From an uncultured Rhodospirillales bacterium (lineage in GTDB: Bacteria > Pseudomonadota > Alphaproteobacteria > Reyranellales > Reyranellaceae), in the NCBI GenBank assembly GCA_945957125.1, contig CAMFJT010000008.1:1-54828 (forward strand): a stretch of 54,828 bases of DNA, in the 5' to 3' direction. The notes beneath the pieces are model-generated. The model worked only from the letters and a program-made list of their open reading frames with translations. It was not told the origin of the DNA and did not search any database. The position numbers and the translations under genes were made by a program. Positions 35,334-43,848 of the stretch are shown piece after piece (the first letter of the stretch is position 1; each line of letters opens with the position of its first letter).

Positions 35334-36941
35334 TCAGGGCGCCGACAGGAGCGCGGCGGCGGCGAGCTTCGCGATCGTCGAATCGACCAGCTCGGTGACG
35401 GCGATGCGCATCACCTCGCGATCCGCGACCGCCTCGCCCTCGTGTTGCAGGACGATCGATCCGTCGGCCATCAGGTCCAGTACGTGGTGGACGAGAGCCG
35501 GCCGGTCGCGGGTGCCGTCGAGCAGCGGCAGCAAGGTGCGGCTCGGGTCGTCGAGCGGCGCGGGCGCGTGATGCAGGCCGGCGGTCGCAGCCGCGCCGCG
35601 GCCGGCATCGGCGCGTGCGAGAGACCAGCCGAGCGGCCGGGCGGCGTCGGCCCGGCCGGCCCGCACGGGCACGGTCGACAGCTCAAGCATTCCGGCGGCC
35701 ATCAGTCGAAACAGCGATTCGAGCACCGCCGGCGCCACCGATTCGCGCGCCGCGCCGTCGGAGCGGGCGGCCTCGATCAGCTCGTCCGGCGTGGCGGTCG
35801 AGGGCCAGCGCTCGCCGAGCGCCACGAGTGCGTGCGCGATCGGCACGCTGTCCGTCGTCAGAGTCCTGAAAAGGTCGCGGCCCCGACGAGCCGGGGACTT
35901 GAACACGAACGGGCCAGGGCCGTCGGGGGCCGGCATGTCGACGAAGCGCGCCGCGACGTGGAGCCCGGCGATCGACGCCGCGCCCAGTCCGCGCCTCGCG
36001 CGCGCCACGGCCGCCGGCTTCATCAGGATCGATTGCCGGAACGTCCGGCCGACCACGAGGTCGGTATAGTGCTCGAGCTGCAGGGGCGTAGCGGCGATCT
36101 CGCGCAGGCGCGCCATCGTCTCCGGGCCGCGGCTTCCCGGCATCAGCATGTGATGCTCGGCATCGCCGAGATAGCCGAGGCCCGCGGCCTCCGCCTCGGC
36201 GACGAACTGGACGACAGTGCGGGGGCTGTTGTCGGCCTCGAGGAGCTCGTGGATCACGTAGTCGTCGCTCTGGTCGGCGACGATCGTCGCCTCGCGGCGC
36301 ACCACCTGGCCGTAGGGCGTATCCTCCGCCGTGTGCTCCCTCAGGAACTCCATGAAGCCGCGCGCCTGGGCGATCTTCTCGTCCGGATCCTCGAACTGCG
36401 CGGCGTGCGCCAGCATGGCCTCGCGCGCGACGCGGCGCAGGTGCCAGCCCGGCAGCACGTTGTAGCTGACCAGCGCGGCACCTTCGTCGGTCAGCCGCTC
36501 GGCCGCGACCCGCAGGATCGCGCGGCGCACCTCGGTCGGGACCCAGCTGTAGACGCCATGGCAGACGATGTAGTCGTAGCGGCCCCAGGCCTCGTCGATC
36601 GCCGTGACGCTGCCCTCCCGGAATTCGATGTTGGCGAGGCCGGCCGCCTCGGCCCGTTCGCGGCCCTGGCCGATCTGGACCGGCGACAGGTCGATGCCGA
36701 CGAACCGTGCGTCGGGGAACGCCGCGGCGAGCGGGATGAGGTTGCCGCCACCGGCGCAGCCGATCTCCAGGACGCGCGCCGTCGTCACGCACGGCGTCGC
36801 CAGCCCGAGAGTGTGCGCGACCGCGGCCATGTGCACCGGCCGCGTCAACGGATAGGGCATCGAGCGATACGGCGTCCGGTCGTACTCCGACGCGGTGCGG
36901 CGGACGGCGGTCTCGATGGCGGAGTCCCGATCGGTGGTCAT
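35334..36941 (-). CDS. SAM methyltransferase with regulatory domain (protein lysine methyltransferase-like)
   Basis: 535 residues. The N-terminal half is a class I SAM fold: motif I VLEIGCAGGGNLIPLA (about 58-73), FVGIDLSPVQIGQGRE with the acidic ribose ligand, EFREGSVTAID, and YDYIVCHGVYSWVP at motif IV. Residues about 215-300 (DDYVIHELLEADNSPRT, GLGYLGDAEHHMLMP) match the methyltransferase regulatory domain (PF10119), and the C-terminal third is a helical/winged-helix region. This order is that of rickettsial protein lysine methyltransferases that modify outer-membrane proteins. Whether this protein methylates lysine is inference from architecture. Confidence 0.85.
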   Translation of the reverse strand: MTTDRDSAIETAVRRTASEYDRTPYRSMPYPLTRPVHMAAVAHTLGLATPCVTTARVLEIGCAGGGNLIPLAAAFPDARFVGIDLSPVQIGQGRERAEAAGLANIEFREGSVTAIDEAWGRYDYIVCHGVYSWVPTEVRRAILRVAAERLTDEGAALVSYNVLPGWHLRRVAREAMLAHAAQFEDPDEKIAQARGFMEFLREHTAEDTPYGQVVRREATIVADQSDDYVIHELLEADNSPRTVVQFVAEAEAAGLGYLGDAEHHMLMPGSRGPETMARLREIAATPLQLEHYTDLVVGRTFRQSILMKPAAVARARRGLGAASIAGLHVAARFVDMPAPDGPGPFVFKSPARRGRDLFRTLTTDSVPIAHALVALGERWPSTATPDELIEAARSDGAARESVAPAVLESLFRLMAAGMLELSTVPVRAGRADAARPLGWSLARADAGRGAAATAGLHHAPAPLDDPSRTLLPLLDGTRDRPALVHHVLDLMADGSIVLQHEGEAVADREVMRIAVTELVDSTIAKLAAAALLSAP

Positions 36942-36963
36942 CCACCGATACTGCCCCGCGAGC

Positions 36964-37012
36964 GATCAATCCGCGAGCGCGCTTCGCTTTCGCGGATCAA
37001 TCCGCGAGCGCG
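36964..37012. repeat. Direct repeat at the 3' end of the M23 peptidase gene
   Basis: GATCAATCCGCGAGCGCG occurs at 36964-36981 and again at 36995-37012. The second copy overlaps the peptidase stop codon; the first lies just beyond it. It looks like a small tandem duplication of the gene's end. Confidence 0.85.
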
Positions 37013-38088
37013 GCCTCGCTCGCGCGCTCGCGCTCGGCGGCGGAGACCTGCCGGGTGAAGCGTTCGAGATCGGCACCGGCAAGCTGCGCGAAGGCGGCGT
37101 GCAGCAGCGGATCGACCGGCTGGCCGTCGGCGATCACCTCGAAATGCAGGTGCGGCCCGGTCGAACGGCCGGTGTTGCCGGAGAAGCCCAGAAGCTCGCC
37201 GCGGGCGACCCGCACGCCCGGCTTGATGCGCGGCGCGAAGCGCGAGAGATGGCCGTAGGCCGTGGCGATGCCGTCCGCGTGGTCGACGCGGATCCAGTTG
37301 CCATAACCGCCGTTGGGCCGCGCGCCGCTCACCACGCCGTCGGACGCGGCATAGACCGGCGTGCCCCGCGGCACGGCGAGGTCGACGCCTTCGTGCATCA
37401 GGACCCGTGGCGCGAACCCGGAGAACAGATGACTGCCCTGGCGTGCCGCTGCGGCCGCCTGCCTGGCGGCACGCGGATTGGGCAGGGGGCCGCCCATGGC
37501 GGCGCCCGTCGGCGGGCCAAAGGCCGAGAAGCGGGCAAGCGGATCGGGCCGCCTGCCGAAGCGCGACGAGACGATCACCTCGTCCAGCGGCAGCGCGATC
37601 GCAGGCGCCATCGCCGCCTCGCCGCCGACAAGGAAGAACTGCTCGGCCCCGTCGCGAGGGCGGAAGCGATGGATGGCGACCGTGTCTCCGGTCGCCCTCC
37701 GCAGCTCCATCCACAGCACGCGCCCGACGCCGATCGGATGGCCCTCGATGCTGTAGGTCTGCTCCCAGCGGACGAAGAAGCCGTCGCCATCCTCCGCCGT
37801 GCGCTGGCCGGTCGCGCCGTCGAACGCCGGCAGCGCGGCCAACATCGCGGCAGGCGGGACGCCGGCGGCTGCCGTCGATTCGGCGAGCGAGCCCGCGACG
37901 ATGCCGGAGGCGCTATGCGTTCGCGTAAAGGGGAGCAGCTCCCGGGTCCGGCCCTCCTCGTCGGCCGCCCCGAGCACCTGCTCTTCCGCGACGATCGCCT
38001 CGTCCGGCGCCGATTGCGCGATGCCGGGCGATGTGGCGCCCAATACCAGGATCGCGGCCCACGCCGCGCACAGTGACATTTTGATCAC
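36997..38088 (-). CDS. M23-family (LytM) peptidoglycan endopeptidase
   Basis: 363 residues. Leader MIKMSLCAAWAAILVLGATS ends GIAQ. The C-terminal domain (about 215-330) has zinc ligands in RVLMHEGVDLAVPRG (H-x4-D) and GPHLHFEVIADG (HxH), with catalytic histidine in TAYGHLSRFAP. GNTGRSTG is the usual loop before HLHFE. It would cut peptidoglycan cross-links in the periplasm or regulate amidases. The N-terminal 200 residues carry no recognised domain. All catalytic residues are intact, so it is probably active. Confidence 0.93.
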   Translation of the reverse strand: MIKMSLCAAWAAILVLGATSPGIAQSAPDEAIVAEEQVLGAADEEGRTRELLPFTRTHSASGIVAGSLAESTAAAGVPPAAMLAALPAFDGATGQRTAEDGDGFFVRWEQTYSIEGHPIGVGRVLWMELRRATGDTVAIHRFRPRDGAEQFFLVGGEAAMAPAIALPLDEVIVSSRFGRRPDPLARFSAFGPPTGAAMGGPLPNPRAARQAAAAARQGSHLFSGFAPRVLMHEGVDLAVPRGTPVYAASDGVVSGARPNGGYGNWIRVDHADGIATAYGHLSRFAPRIKPGVRVARGELLGFSGNTGRSTGPHLHFEVIADGQPVDPLLHAAFAQLAGADLERFTRQVSAAERERASEAALAD

Positions 38089-38243
38089 ACGGCGCTTTTA
38101 CAGGGAACAATGGCGGTGTCCTGTGATCACGTCCTGATGTGCGCAATTGGCGCACGATGGCAGCGACGAATGCGCACGCGACCACAGCCTCGCCGCAATC
38201 TGGTATTCTTGTCGCCCGCAGATTGCGTCCGAAGGATAGAGCC

Positions 38244-38783
38244 GTGGCGAAACGGATATGGCGCGCGCTATCGTGGCTTACCGCGGCATTCCTGTTCGTG
38301 CCCGCGGTTCAGGCTGCAACACCTCCCGATACCGCGGCGCGTGCTCCCCAGGCCGCTGCGACGACGGACGCCTTTCTTCGCCAGGCGTCCTCGATGCTGA
38401 AGTTCGAAGTGGCCAGCAGCCAGCTCGCGCTGCGCAAGACGCGGGCGGACACCGTGCAGAGCTTTGCTCATCAGGTCGTCCTGGATTACTCGGCGGCGGG
38501 CATGAAGTTCAGGCAGGCCGTTGTGGACGCCAAGCTCAAGCAGCCGCGCGACGTGCTCGACGCCGGGCATAAGGCGCTGTCCGACGAGCTTGCCCGCACG
38601 CCGCCCGGCAAGGCGTTCGCCAAGGTCTATGTCGAGGTGCAGATCAAGGGGCTGCGCGACGACCTCGAGCTGGTGCAGGCGTACGCCGAGGGCGGCGACA
38701 ACGAACGGATGAAGTTCTTCGCACAGGAGATGGTGCCCTTGTTGCGCAGCCATCTCGAGCAAGCGGAGAAGCTGAAGCGGTAG
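38244..38783 (+). CDS. DUF4142-family secreted protein
   Basis: 179 residues from GTG 38244, supported by GAAGGA 7 bases upstream and an immediate signal peptide (VAKRIWRALSWLTAAFLFV, ending VQA). The mature part is a ferritin-like four-helix pattern typical of DUF4142: TTDAFLRQASSMLKFEVASSQ, VQSFAHQVVLDYSAAG, and a long last helix ending in LEQAEKLKR. Function of the family is not known. There are no metal ligands I can assign. The earlier in-frame codons from 38139 are not leader-like and are excluded. Confidence 0.8.
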   Translation: MAKRIWRALSWLTAAFLFVPAVQAATPPDTAARAPQAAATTDAFLRQASSMLKFEVASSQLALRKTRADTVQSFAHQVVLDYSAAGMKFRQAVVDAKLKQPRDVLDAGHKALSDELARTPPGKAFAKVYVEVQIKGLRDDLELVQAYAEGGDNERMKFFAQEMVPLLRSHLEQAEKLKR

Positions 38784-38797
38784 CCACTCCGAACTCT

Positions 38798-38822
38798 CGT
38801 CGTCCCGACCGGAGACGACGGG
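38798..38822. repeat. Short family B derivative
   Basis: CGTCGTCCCGACCGGAG is fused directly to ACGACGGG. It corresponds to the left end of the 2105-2217 element joined to its right end, as if the middle had been deleted. Confidence 0.6.
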
Positions 38823-38850
38823 AAATGGGACTATGCGATAGCCCTGGCAG

Positions 38851-39132
38851 CTACCCGACCAGCTCGTATTCCATCCGTGCCTGGTCGAGCAGCTCGACCA
38901 TGCGGCCGAAACCGCCGGAGGGCAGGCCGGGAAAGCCGTCTACCGTCCAGTTCGGCGCACCGGCCGTCCGCGCGCGGGCGAGCCGCGGCCTCGGCGCGGC
39001 GCAACTGCCGAACTTCTCGTCACGGGCAGCGAGGCGGTCGATTCGCCCCTGCAGGTCGGCCTGGATCTCGTCGGCCGTCGCGCGCTTCTTGATGGTGACT
39101 GCGGTCGCGTTCTCGATGGACAGGGCGGACAT
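38851..39132 (-). CDS. Hypothetical small protein (93 aa)
   Basis: Begins MSALSIENATAVTIKKRATA and continues with a charged helix (ADEIQADLQGRIDRLAARDE), then a Gly/Pro-rich middle and an acidic helical end (RMVELLDQARMEYELVG). GAGGAG is 7 bases before the ATG. There is no leader and no membrane segment. No family is recognised. The codon pattern and ribosome site make it likely to be real. It precedes and may be transcribed separately from the molybdenum enzyme gene upstream. Confidence 0.6.
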   Translation of the reverse strand: MSALSIENATAVTIKKRATADEIQADLQGRIDRLAARDEKFGSCAAPRPRLARARTAGAPNWTVDGFPGLPSGGFGRMVELLDQARMEYELVG

Positions 39133-39330
39133 CGCGATTGCTCCTCGTCGTTGGAAGGCCTCCGGGGGAAGGAGGTCCAGCCTACGTACGAGCCGAAAAT
39201 GGCGATTGTGCCCATCCTCGCGGGACGAGGTGTCGCAGGTCGTTCGTGCGCGAACAATGCGCGCACCGCCGTCGCGCTCTCGCCGGACCACAGGCGGCAC
39301 GCCCGCGGTCCGGCGAGACGATAGTCAGCT

Positions 39331-41595
39331 TCAGTCGGCCGCGAGCTTGTGCGGCTCGGGCTCGAGCGCTTCGAGCACCTTCGGCGGCGACATCGGCAGA
39401 TGGCTGAAGCGGATGCCCAGCGCCTGGTGCATGGCGTTGGCCACGGCGGCCATGCCCGGCACCAGCGGCACCTCGCCGACGCCCTTCACGCCCTGCGGAT
39501 GCTTCGGATTGGGAATCTCGATGATGCCGCATTCGAGCTTCCGCAGGTCCGAGGCGACGGGCATGCGGTAGTCGAGGAAGCCGGCATTATCGACCTCGCC
39601 GCGCTTGTTGTAGATGTACTCCTCGGTCAGCGCCCAGCCGATCGCCTGGGCCATCGCGCCCTGGAGCTGGCCCTCGACATAGTCGGGATGGATGGCGCGG
39701 CCCACGTCCTGGAAGCACGTCATGCGCAGCACGCGCGTGCAGCCCGTCGCCGGATCGACCTCGACATCGGCGATGTGGGTCGAGAAGCCGCCCTCCGCAC
39801 CGATGGTGTTGAGCTGCGTGCCGGCGCCGATCGGGCCGCCCGTCTCCGACGCCTTGGCCGCGATCTGGGCGAGCGACAGCGGCTCGAACTTGCCGGCATT
39901 GTCGCCGGCCGGCTTGGCAAAGCCGTTCTCCCAGGTCACCGCGTCCTCGTCGATCTTCCAGATCTTCGCGGCGCGCGAGCAGAGCTGCTTGATCACCGTC
40001 TCGGTCGACTGCGTGACCACCATTGCGGACGCGAAGGTGACGCGGCTGCCGCCGGTCAGGTTCGAGAAGCCGACGCTGGCGGTATCGCCGATCAGCACGT
40101 TGATGCGGCTGGGATGGACGCCCAGCAGCTCGGCGGCGATGTTGGCGGTCGAGGCGCGCGAGCCGCCGATGTCGGGATGGCCGGTCATGACCGTGACGTT
40201 GCCGTCCTCGGTGATATTGACCTGCGCGCTCGATTCGCCGCCGGCGTTGAACCAGTAGCCCGACGCCACGCCGCGGCCCTGGTTGGGGCCGAGCGGCGAC
40301 TTGTAGTGCTCGCTGGCGAGCGCCTGGCGCAGCGTCTCCTCGTAGCCGATCACCGGATAGACCGGGCCGTGCGCGGCCTTGGTGCCCTGCTTGGCCGCGT
40401 TCTTGAGGCGCAGCTCGAGCGGATCCATGCCGAGCTTCTCGGCCAGCTCGTCGAGCACGCTCTCGACCGAGAACGCGCCGATCGGCGCGCCCGGCGCGCG
40501 GTAGGCCGCGACCTTCGAGCGGTTCGAGACGACGTCGTAGCCCTTCGAGAGCACGTTGGGGATGTCGTACGGCGCGAACGCGCAGCCCGCGGCGCCGCGG
40601 ATCGGCGAGCCGGGGAAGCCGCCGGCCTGCAGGTACCAGGTGCCTTGGCCGGCCACGATGGTGCCGTCCTTCTTCGCGCCGATCTTGACGGTGGAGGAGG
40701 AGCCCGAGGTCGGGCCCGAGGCGCGCATCACTTCCTCGCGCGTCATCACCATCTTCACCGGGCGGCCCGACTTGCGCGACAGCGCCAGCGCGACCGGCTC
40801 GAGATAGACGATGGTCTTGCCGCCGAAGCCGCCGCCGATCTCGGCGGGGATCGCGCGGATGTTGCTCTGCGGGATGCCCGACATCAGCGAGCACATGGCG
40901 CGGACCATGAACTGGCCCTGGCTCGAGCTCCACACCGTGACCTTGCCGTCGGCATGGCTGACCAGGCAGGCGTGCGGCTCGATGTAGCCCTGGTGCACGG
41001 CCTCGGTCTTGAAGCTGCGCTCGACGACGACCTCGGCTTCCTTGAAGCCCGCTTCGACGTCGCCCAGCTTGTGCTCGAGCGTGCCGGCGATGTTCGAGGG
41101 CTTGCCGTCGAACTTGATGTGGTCGAACAGGATCGGCGCGCCGTCCTTCTTCGCCTCGTCGACGTCGATGACGAACGGCAGCACCTCGTACTCGACCTCG
41201 ATCAGCTTGCAGGCCTGGGCGGCGATCGCCTGGGTGTCGGCGGCGACGGCGGCGACCGGATGGCCGTGGAACAGCGCCTTCTCACGGGCCATGACGTTGC
41301 GGCACATCCAGCGCATGTCCTGGATGCCCAGCATCACCGGGCCTTTCTCGATCGGGAAGTCGAGGATGTCCTTCGACGTCACGACCGCCTTCACGCCGGG
41401 CAGCGCCTCGGCCTTGGACGTGTCGATCGACTTGATGACGGCATGCGGGTGCGGCGAGCGCAGGACCTTGCCCCAGATCATGCCGGGCATGGTCGTGTCG
41501 GCGGCATAGGCGGCCCGCCCGGTCACCTTGTCGGCGCCGTCCGGACGCGGAGTGCGTTTGCCGATCCACTTGTTCTCAGGGTTCTCGACGGTCAT
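39331..41595 (-). CDS. Xanthine dehydrogenase-family molybdopterin-binding large subunit
   Basis: 754 residues, the size of the CoxL/XdhA/HcrA large subunit. The N-terminal a/b hammerhead is GRAAYAADTTMPGMIWGKVL. Molybdenum cofactor contacts are EIGGGFGGKTIVY and GHPDIGGSRAST, and the catalytic glutamate is in VKGVGEVPLVPG. It would hydroxylate an aldehyde, purine or aromatic CoA thioester. The usual [2Fe-2S] small subunit and FAD medium subunit are not encoded on either side within the window, so electron transfer partners must lie elsewhere. It is followed downstream by a small hypothetical gene on the same strand. Confidence 0.92.
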   Translation of the reverse strand: MTVENPENKWIGKRTPRPDGADKVTGRAAYAADTTMPGMIWGKVLRSPHPHAVIKSIDTSKAEALPGVKAVVTSKDILDFPIEKGPVMLGIQDMRWMCRNVMAREKALFHGHPVAAVAADTQAIAAQACKLIEVEYEVLPFVIDVDEAKKDGAPILFDHIKFDGKPSNIAGTLEHKLGDVEAGFKEAEVVVERSFKTEAVHQGYIEPHACLVSHADGKVTVWSSSQGQFMVRAMCSLMSGIPQSNIRAIPAEIGGGFGGKTIVYLEPVALALSRKSGRPVKMVMTREEVMRASGPTSGSSSTVKIGAKKDGTIVAGQGTWYLQAGGFPGSPIRGAAGCAFAPYDIPNVLSKGYDVVSNRSKVAAYRAPGAPIGAFSVESVLDELAEKLGMDPLELRLKNAAKQGTKAAHGPVYPVIGYEETLRQALASEHYKSPLGPNQGRGVASGYWFNAGGESSAQVNITEDGNVTVMTGHPDIGGSRASTANIAAELLGVHPSRINVLIGDTASVGFSNLTGGSRVTFASAMVVTQSTETVIKQLCSRAAKIWKIDEDAVTWENGFAKPAGDNAGKFEPLSLAQIAAKASETGGPIGAGTQLNTIGAEGGFSTHIADVEVDPATGCTRVLRMTCFQDVGRAIHPDYVEGQLQGAMAQAIGWALTEEYIYNKRGEVDNAGFLDYRMPVASDLRKLECGIIEIPNPKHPQGVKGVGEVPLVPGMAAVANAMHQALGIRFSHLPMSPPKVLEALEPEPHKLAAD

Positions 41596-41675
41596 GCGCG
41601 CTGTCCTTCATGGGGGAAACGGTGCATCAAACCCCATAAGGCCGGTGGGCTCAAGGGGTGGTACGCTTCGTGCGC

Positions 41676-41774
41676 CTGTCGTTGTCATCCGGATCGAAGC
41701 GAAGGATCTGGCGTCCCTTCAACCGGCGACGTTTGCGGCACGCGTGCGGTCCTTCACTACGCTCAGGACGACAG
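41676..41774. repeat. B-like inverted repeat overlapping the GMC gene end
   Basis: CTGTCGTTGTCATCCGGATC on the left pairs partly with CGCTCAGGACGACAG on the right, and inner GAAGGATCT/GGTCCTTC also pair. The GMC oxidoreductase stop codon (41763-41765) lies inside the right arm, so the repeat encodes the last few residues of that protein. Confidence 0.6.
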
Positions 41775-43373
41775 AACGGCCTGCTTCACCATGTCGGCGC
41801 ACTTCTCGCCGATCATGATCGAGGGAGCGTTGGTGTTCCCCGCCACGATCGAGGGCATCACCGACGCGTCGGCGACGCGCAGGCCCTCGATGCCGTAGAC
41901 GCGGAGCTGCGGGTCGACGACGGCGTCGACCTCGCGGCCCATGCGGCAGGTGCCGACGGGATGGAGGTTGGAGACGCCGCGGGCGCGGATGTCGGCCTTG
42001 AGGTCGGCTTCCTCGGTGACCTGCGGGCCGGGCAGGATCTCCTCGACGACGAACGGTCGGAGCGCCGGCTGCCGGGCGATCTCGCGGCAGATGCGCATGC
42101 CCTGGATCAGGGCGTTGTAGTCGTTGGTGCTCTTGAGGAAGTTGAAACGGATCTCCGGCGCGGCCATCGGATCGGGCGATTTCAGCCGCACCGTGCCCCG
42201 CCCGTCGGGCCGCAGATGCACCGGGCTGAGGCCGAAGGCGGAGAAGGGCTGGGCGACGACGCCGTTGCGGTTCCGCTCCTTGATCGCCCAGGCGAACATG
42301 TTGATCTGCAGGTCGGGCCGCTCGAAGCGCTTGTCACTGCGCACCATGGCGCCGACATAGAGACCCATGCTGGCCAGCGGGCCGGTGCGGCCGAAGGCGT
42401 ACTGCGCCGCCGCCAGGATGCGCCGCGGCAGGCTGTTGACCAGGTCGTTCATGGTCACCGGCTGGGCGCATTTGTAGGCAACGTAAGTATTGAAATGGTC
42501 GTGCAGGTGACTGCCGACACCGGGCATGTCGCGTACCACCGCGATGCCGTGCTTCCTGAGGTGCTCGGCCGGTCCCAGCCCCGACAGCAGCAGCAGCTGC
42601 GGCGAGCCGTAGACGCCGCCGGAGACGATCACCTCGCGGCGGGCGCGTGCCTGCACGAGGCCATCGGGAGTCCGGTATTCGACGCCGACACAGCGACCGT
42701 TCTCGATCAGCAGGCGCGTGGCATGCGCGGAGGTGGCGATCGTCAGGTTCTTGCGTTGCCTGGCGCCCGAGAGATAGGCCCGCGCGCTCGACCAGCGCCG
42801 CGAGCGGTTGATCGTGGTCTGGTAGTAGCCGACGCCCTCCTGGTTGGCGCCGTTGAAATCGGGATTGTCGGGAATGCCGGCCTCGACGGCGGCATCGTGC
42901 ATCGCTTTGGCCAGCGTCGGCTGCCAGGCGTGGTCGGACACCTTGAGCGGCCCGCCGGTGCCGTGGAATTCGTTGCTCCCGCGGACATTGTCCTCGGCCT
43001 TCCTGAAGTAGGGCAGCACCGAATCGTAGTCCCAGCCCTCGCAGCCGCGCTGGCGCCATTCGTCGTAGTCGGCGGCATTGCCGCGCATGTAGACCATGCC
43101 GTTGATCGAGCTGGTGCCGCCCAGCACCTTGCCGCGCGGCTGGTACATGATGCGATTGTTCAGCTCGGGCTCCGGCTCGGAGTCGAACATCCAGTTCACC
43201 TTCGGATTGTTGAAGGTCTTGTGGTAGCCGAGCGGGACGTGGATCCAGGGATAGGAATCGCGCGGCCCGGCCTCGAGCAGCAGCACGCGGAAGCGGCCGT
43301 CCTCGGAGAGGCGGCCGGCGACGGCGCAGCCGGCCGAGCCCGCGCCGGTGACGATGAAATCGTAAGGGTCCAT
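41763..43373 (-). CDS. GMC-family FAD oxidoreductase (choline dehydrogenase-like)
   Basis: 536 residues. FAD motif [20 protein letters not shown] at the N-terminus, GMC signature 1 around [18 protein letters not shown], signature 2 [20 protein letters not shown], and the C-terminal active site HPVGTCRMG with [20 protein letters not shown]. It oxidises an alcohol to an aldehyde or acid. ATG 43373 is the start that gives [10 protein letters not shown]; the upstream codons are not family-like. It is on the same strand as the molybdenum large subunit 167 bases downstream, which could oxidise the aldehyde it makes; that link is inference. Confidence 0.93.
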   Translation of the reverse strand: MDPYDFIVTGAGSAGCAVAGRLSEDGRFRVLLLEAGPRDSYPWIHVPLGYHKTFNNPKVNWMFDSEPEPELNNRIMYQPRGKVLGGTSSINGMVYMRGNAADYDEWRQRGCEGWDYDSVLPYFRKAEDNVRGSNEFHGTGGPLKVSDHAWQPTLAKAMHDAAVEAGIPDNPDFNGANQEGVGYYQTTINRSRRWSSARAYLSGARQRKNLTIATSAHATRLLIENGRCVGVEYRTPDGLVQARARREVIVSGGVYGSPQLLLLSGLGPAEHLRKHGIAVVRDMPGVGSHLHDHFNTYVAYKCAQPVTMNDLVNSLPRRILAAAQYAFGRTGPLASMGLYVGAMVRSDKRFERPDLQINMFAWAIKERNRNGVVAQPFSAFGLSPVHLRPDGRGTVRLKSPDPMAAPEIRFNFLKSTNDYNALIQGMRICREIARQPALRPFVVEEILPGPQVTEEADLKADIRARGVSNLHPVGTCRMGREVDAVVDPQLRVYGIEGLRVADASVMPSIVAGNTNAPSIMIGEKCADMVKQAVLSS

Positions 43374-43441
43374 GCGCGGAGCGTAGAGGGATTCCGGCGG
43401 GCGCGCGAGCGGTCGCACCTTGCCACTTTCGCAATCGCCGA

Positions 43442-43840
43442 CCCTGGGCGTCGATCACCGACAATTTCATCGAAGCGCTGCGTCGCCGCTCCGAGATCTT
43501 GCCGCGGCGATTGCGCGAGCACTCTCCCGAGGAGATCGGCGTCTCTGTGATCACCGAGGCGGAGCTGCGGTTCGGGGCCGTGAACTCGTCGTCGCCGGAA
43601 CGCAATGGAGCCGCCGCCCGGGCTTTCCTCCTTCCCTTCGTCATTGTGCCCTTCGCCCGCGATGACGTGCCGATCTATGCGCGCCTGCGTACGGGCCTCG
43701 AACGTGCGGGAACCCGTATCGATGCGCTCGACATGCCGATCGCGGCACAGGCGGTCGCGCCGGGCGCGGCGGTCGTGACCAACGACCTGCGGGAGTTCCG
43801 GCTGGTGCCGGGCTTGCGGGCGGAGAACTGGCTGGCCTAG
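43442..43840 (+). pseudogene. Decayed VapC-like PIN toxin
   Basis: The frame reads a good PIN C-terminus: GVSVITEAELRFGAVN, RAGTRIDALDMPIAAQAVA (third acidic residue) and AVVTNDLREFRLVPGLRAENWLA. The normal start (xxLLDTN) is missing. Upstream in this frame one reads [15 protein letters not shown] with no initiation codon, while GVDHRQF in the next frame looks like the displaced LDTN strand, so a small indel near 43450 probably destroyed the N-terminus. The first usable codon is TTG 43499, which would lack the first catalytic aspartate. There is no antitoxin beside it. Confidence 0.65.
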
Positions 43841-43848
43841 AACGGGCC

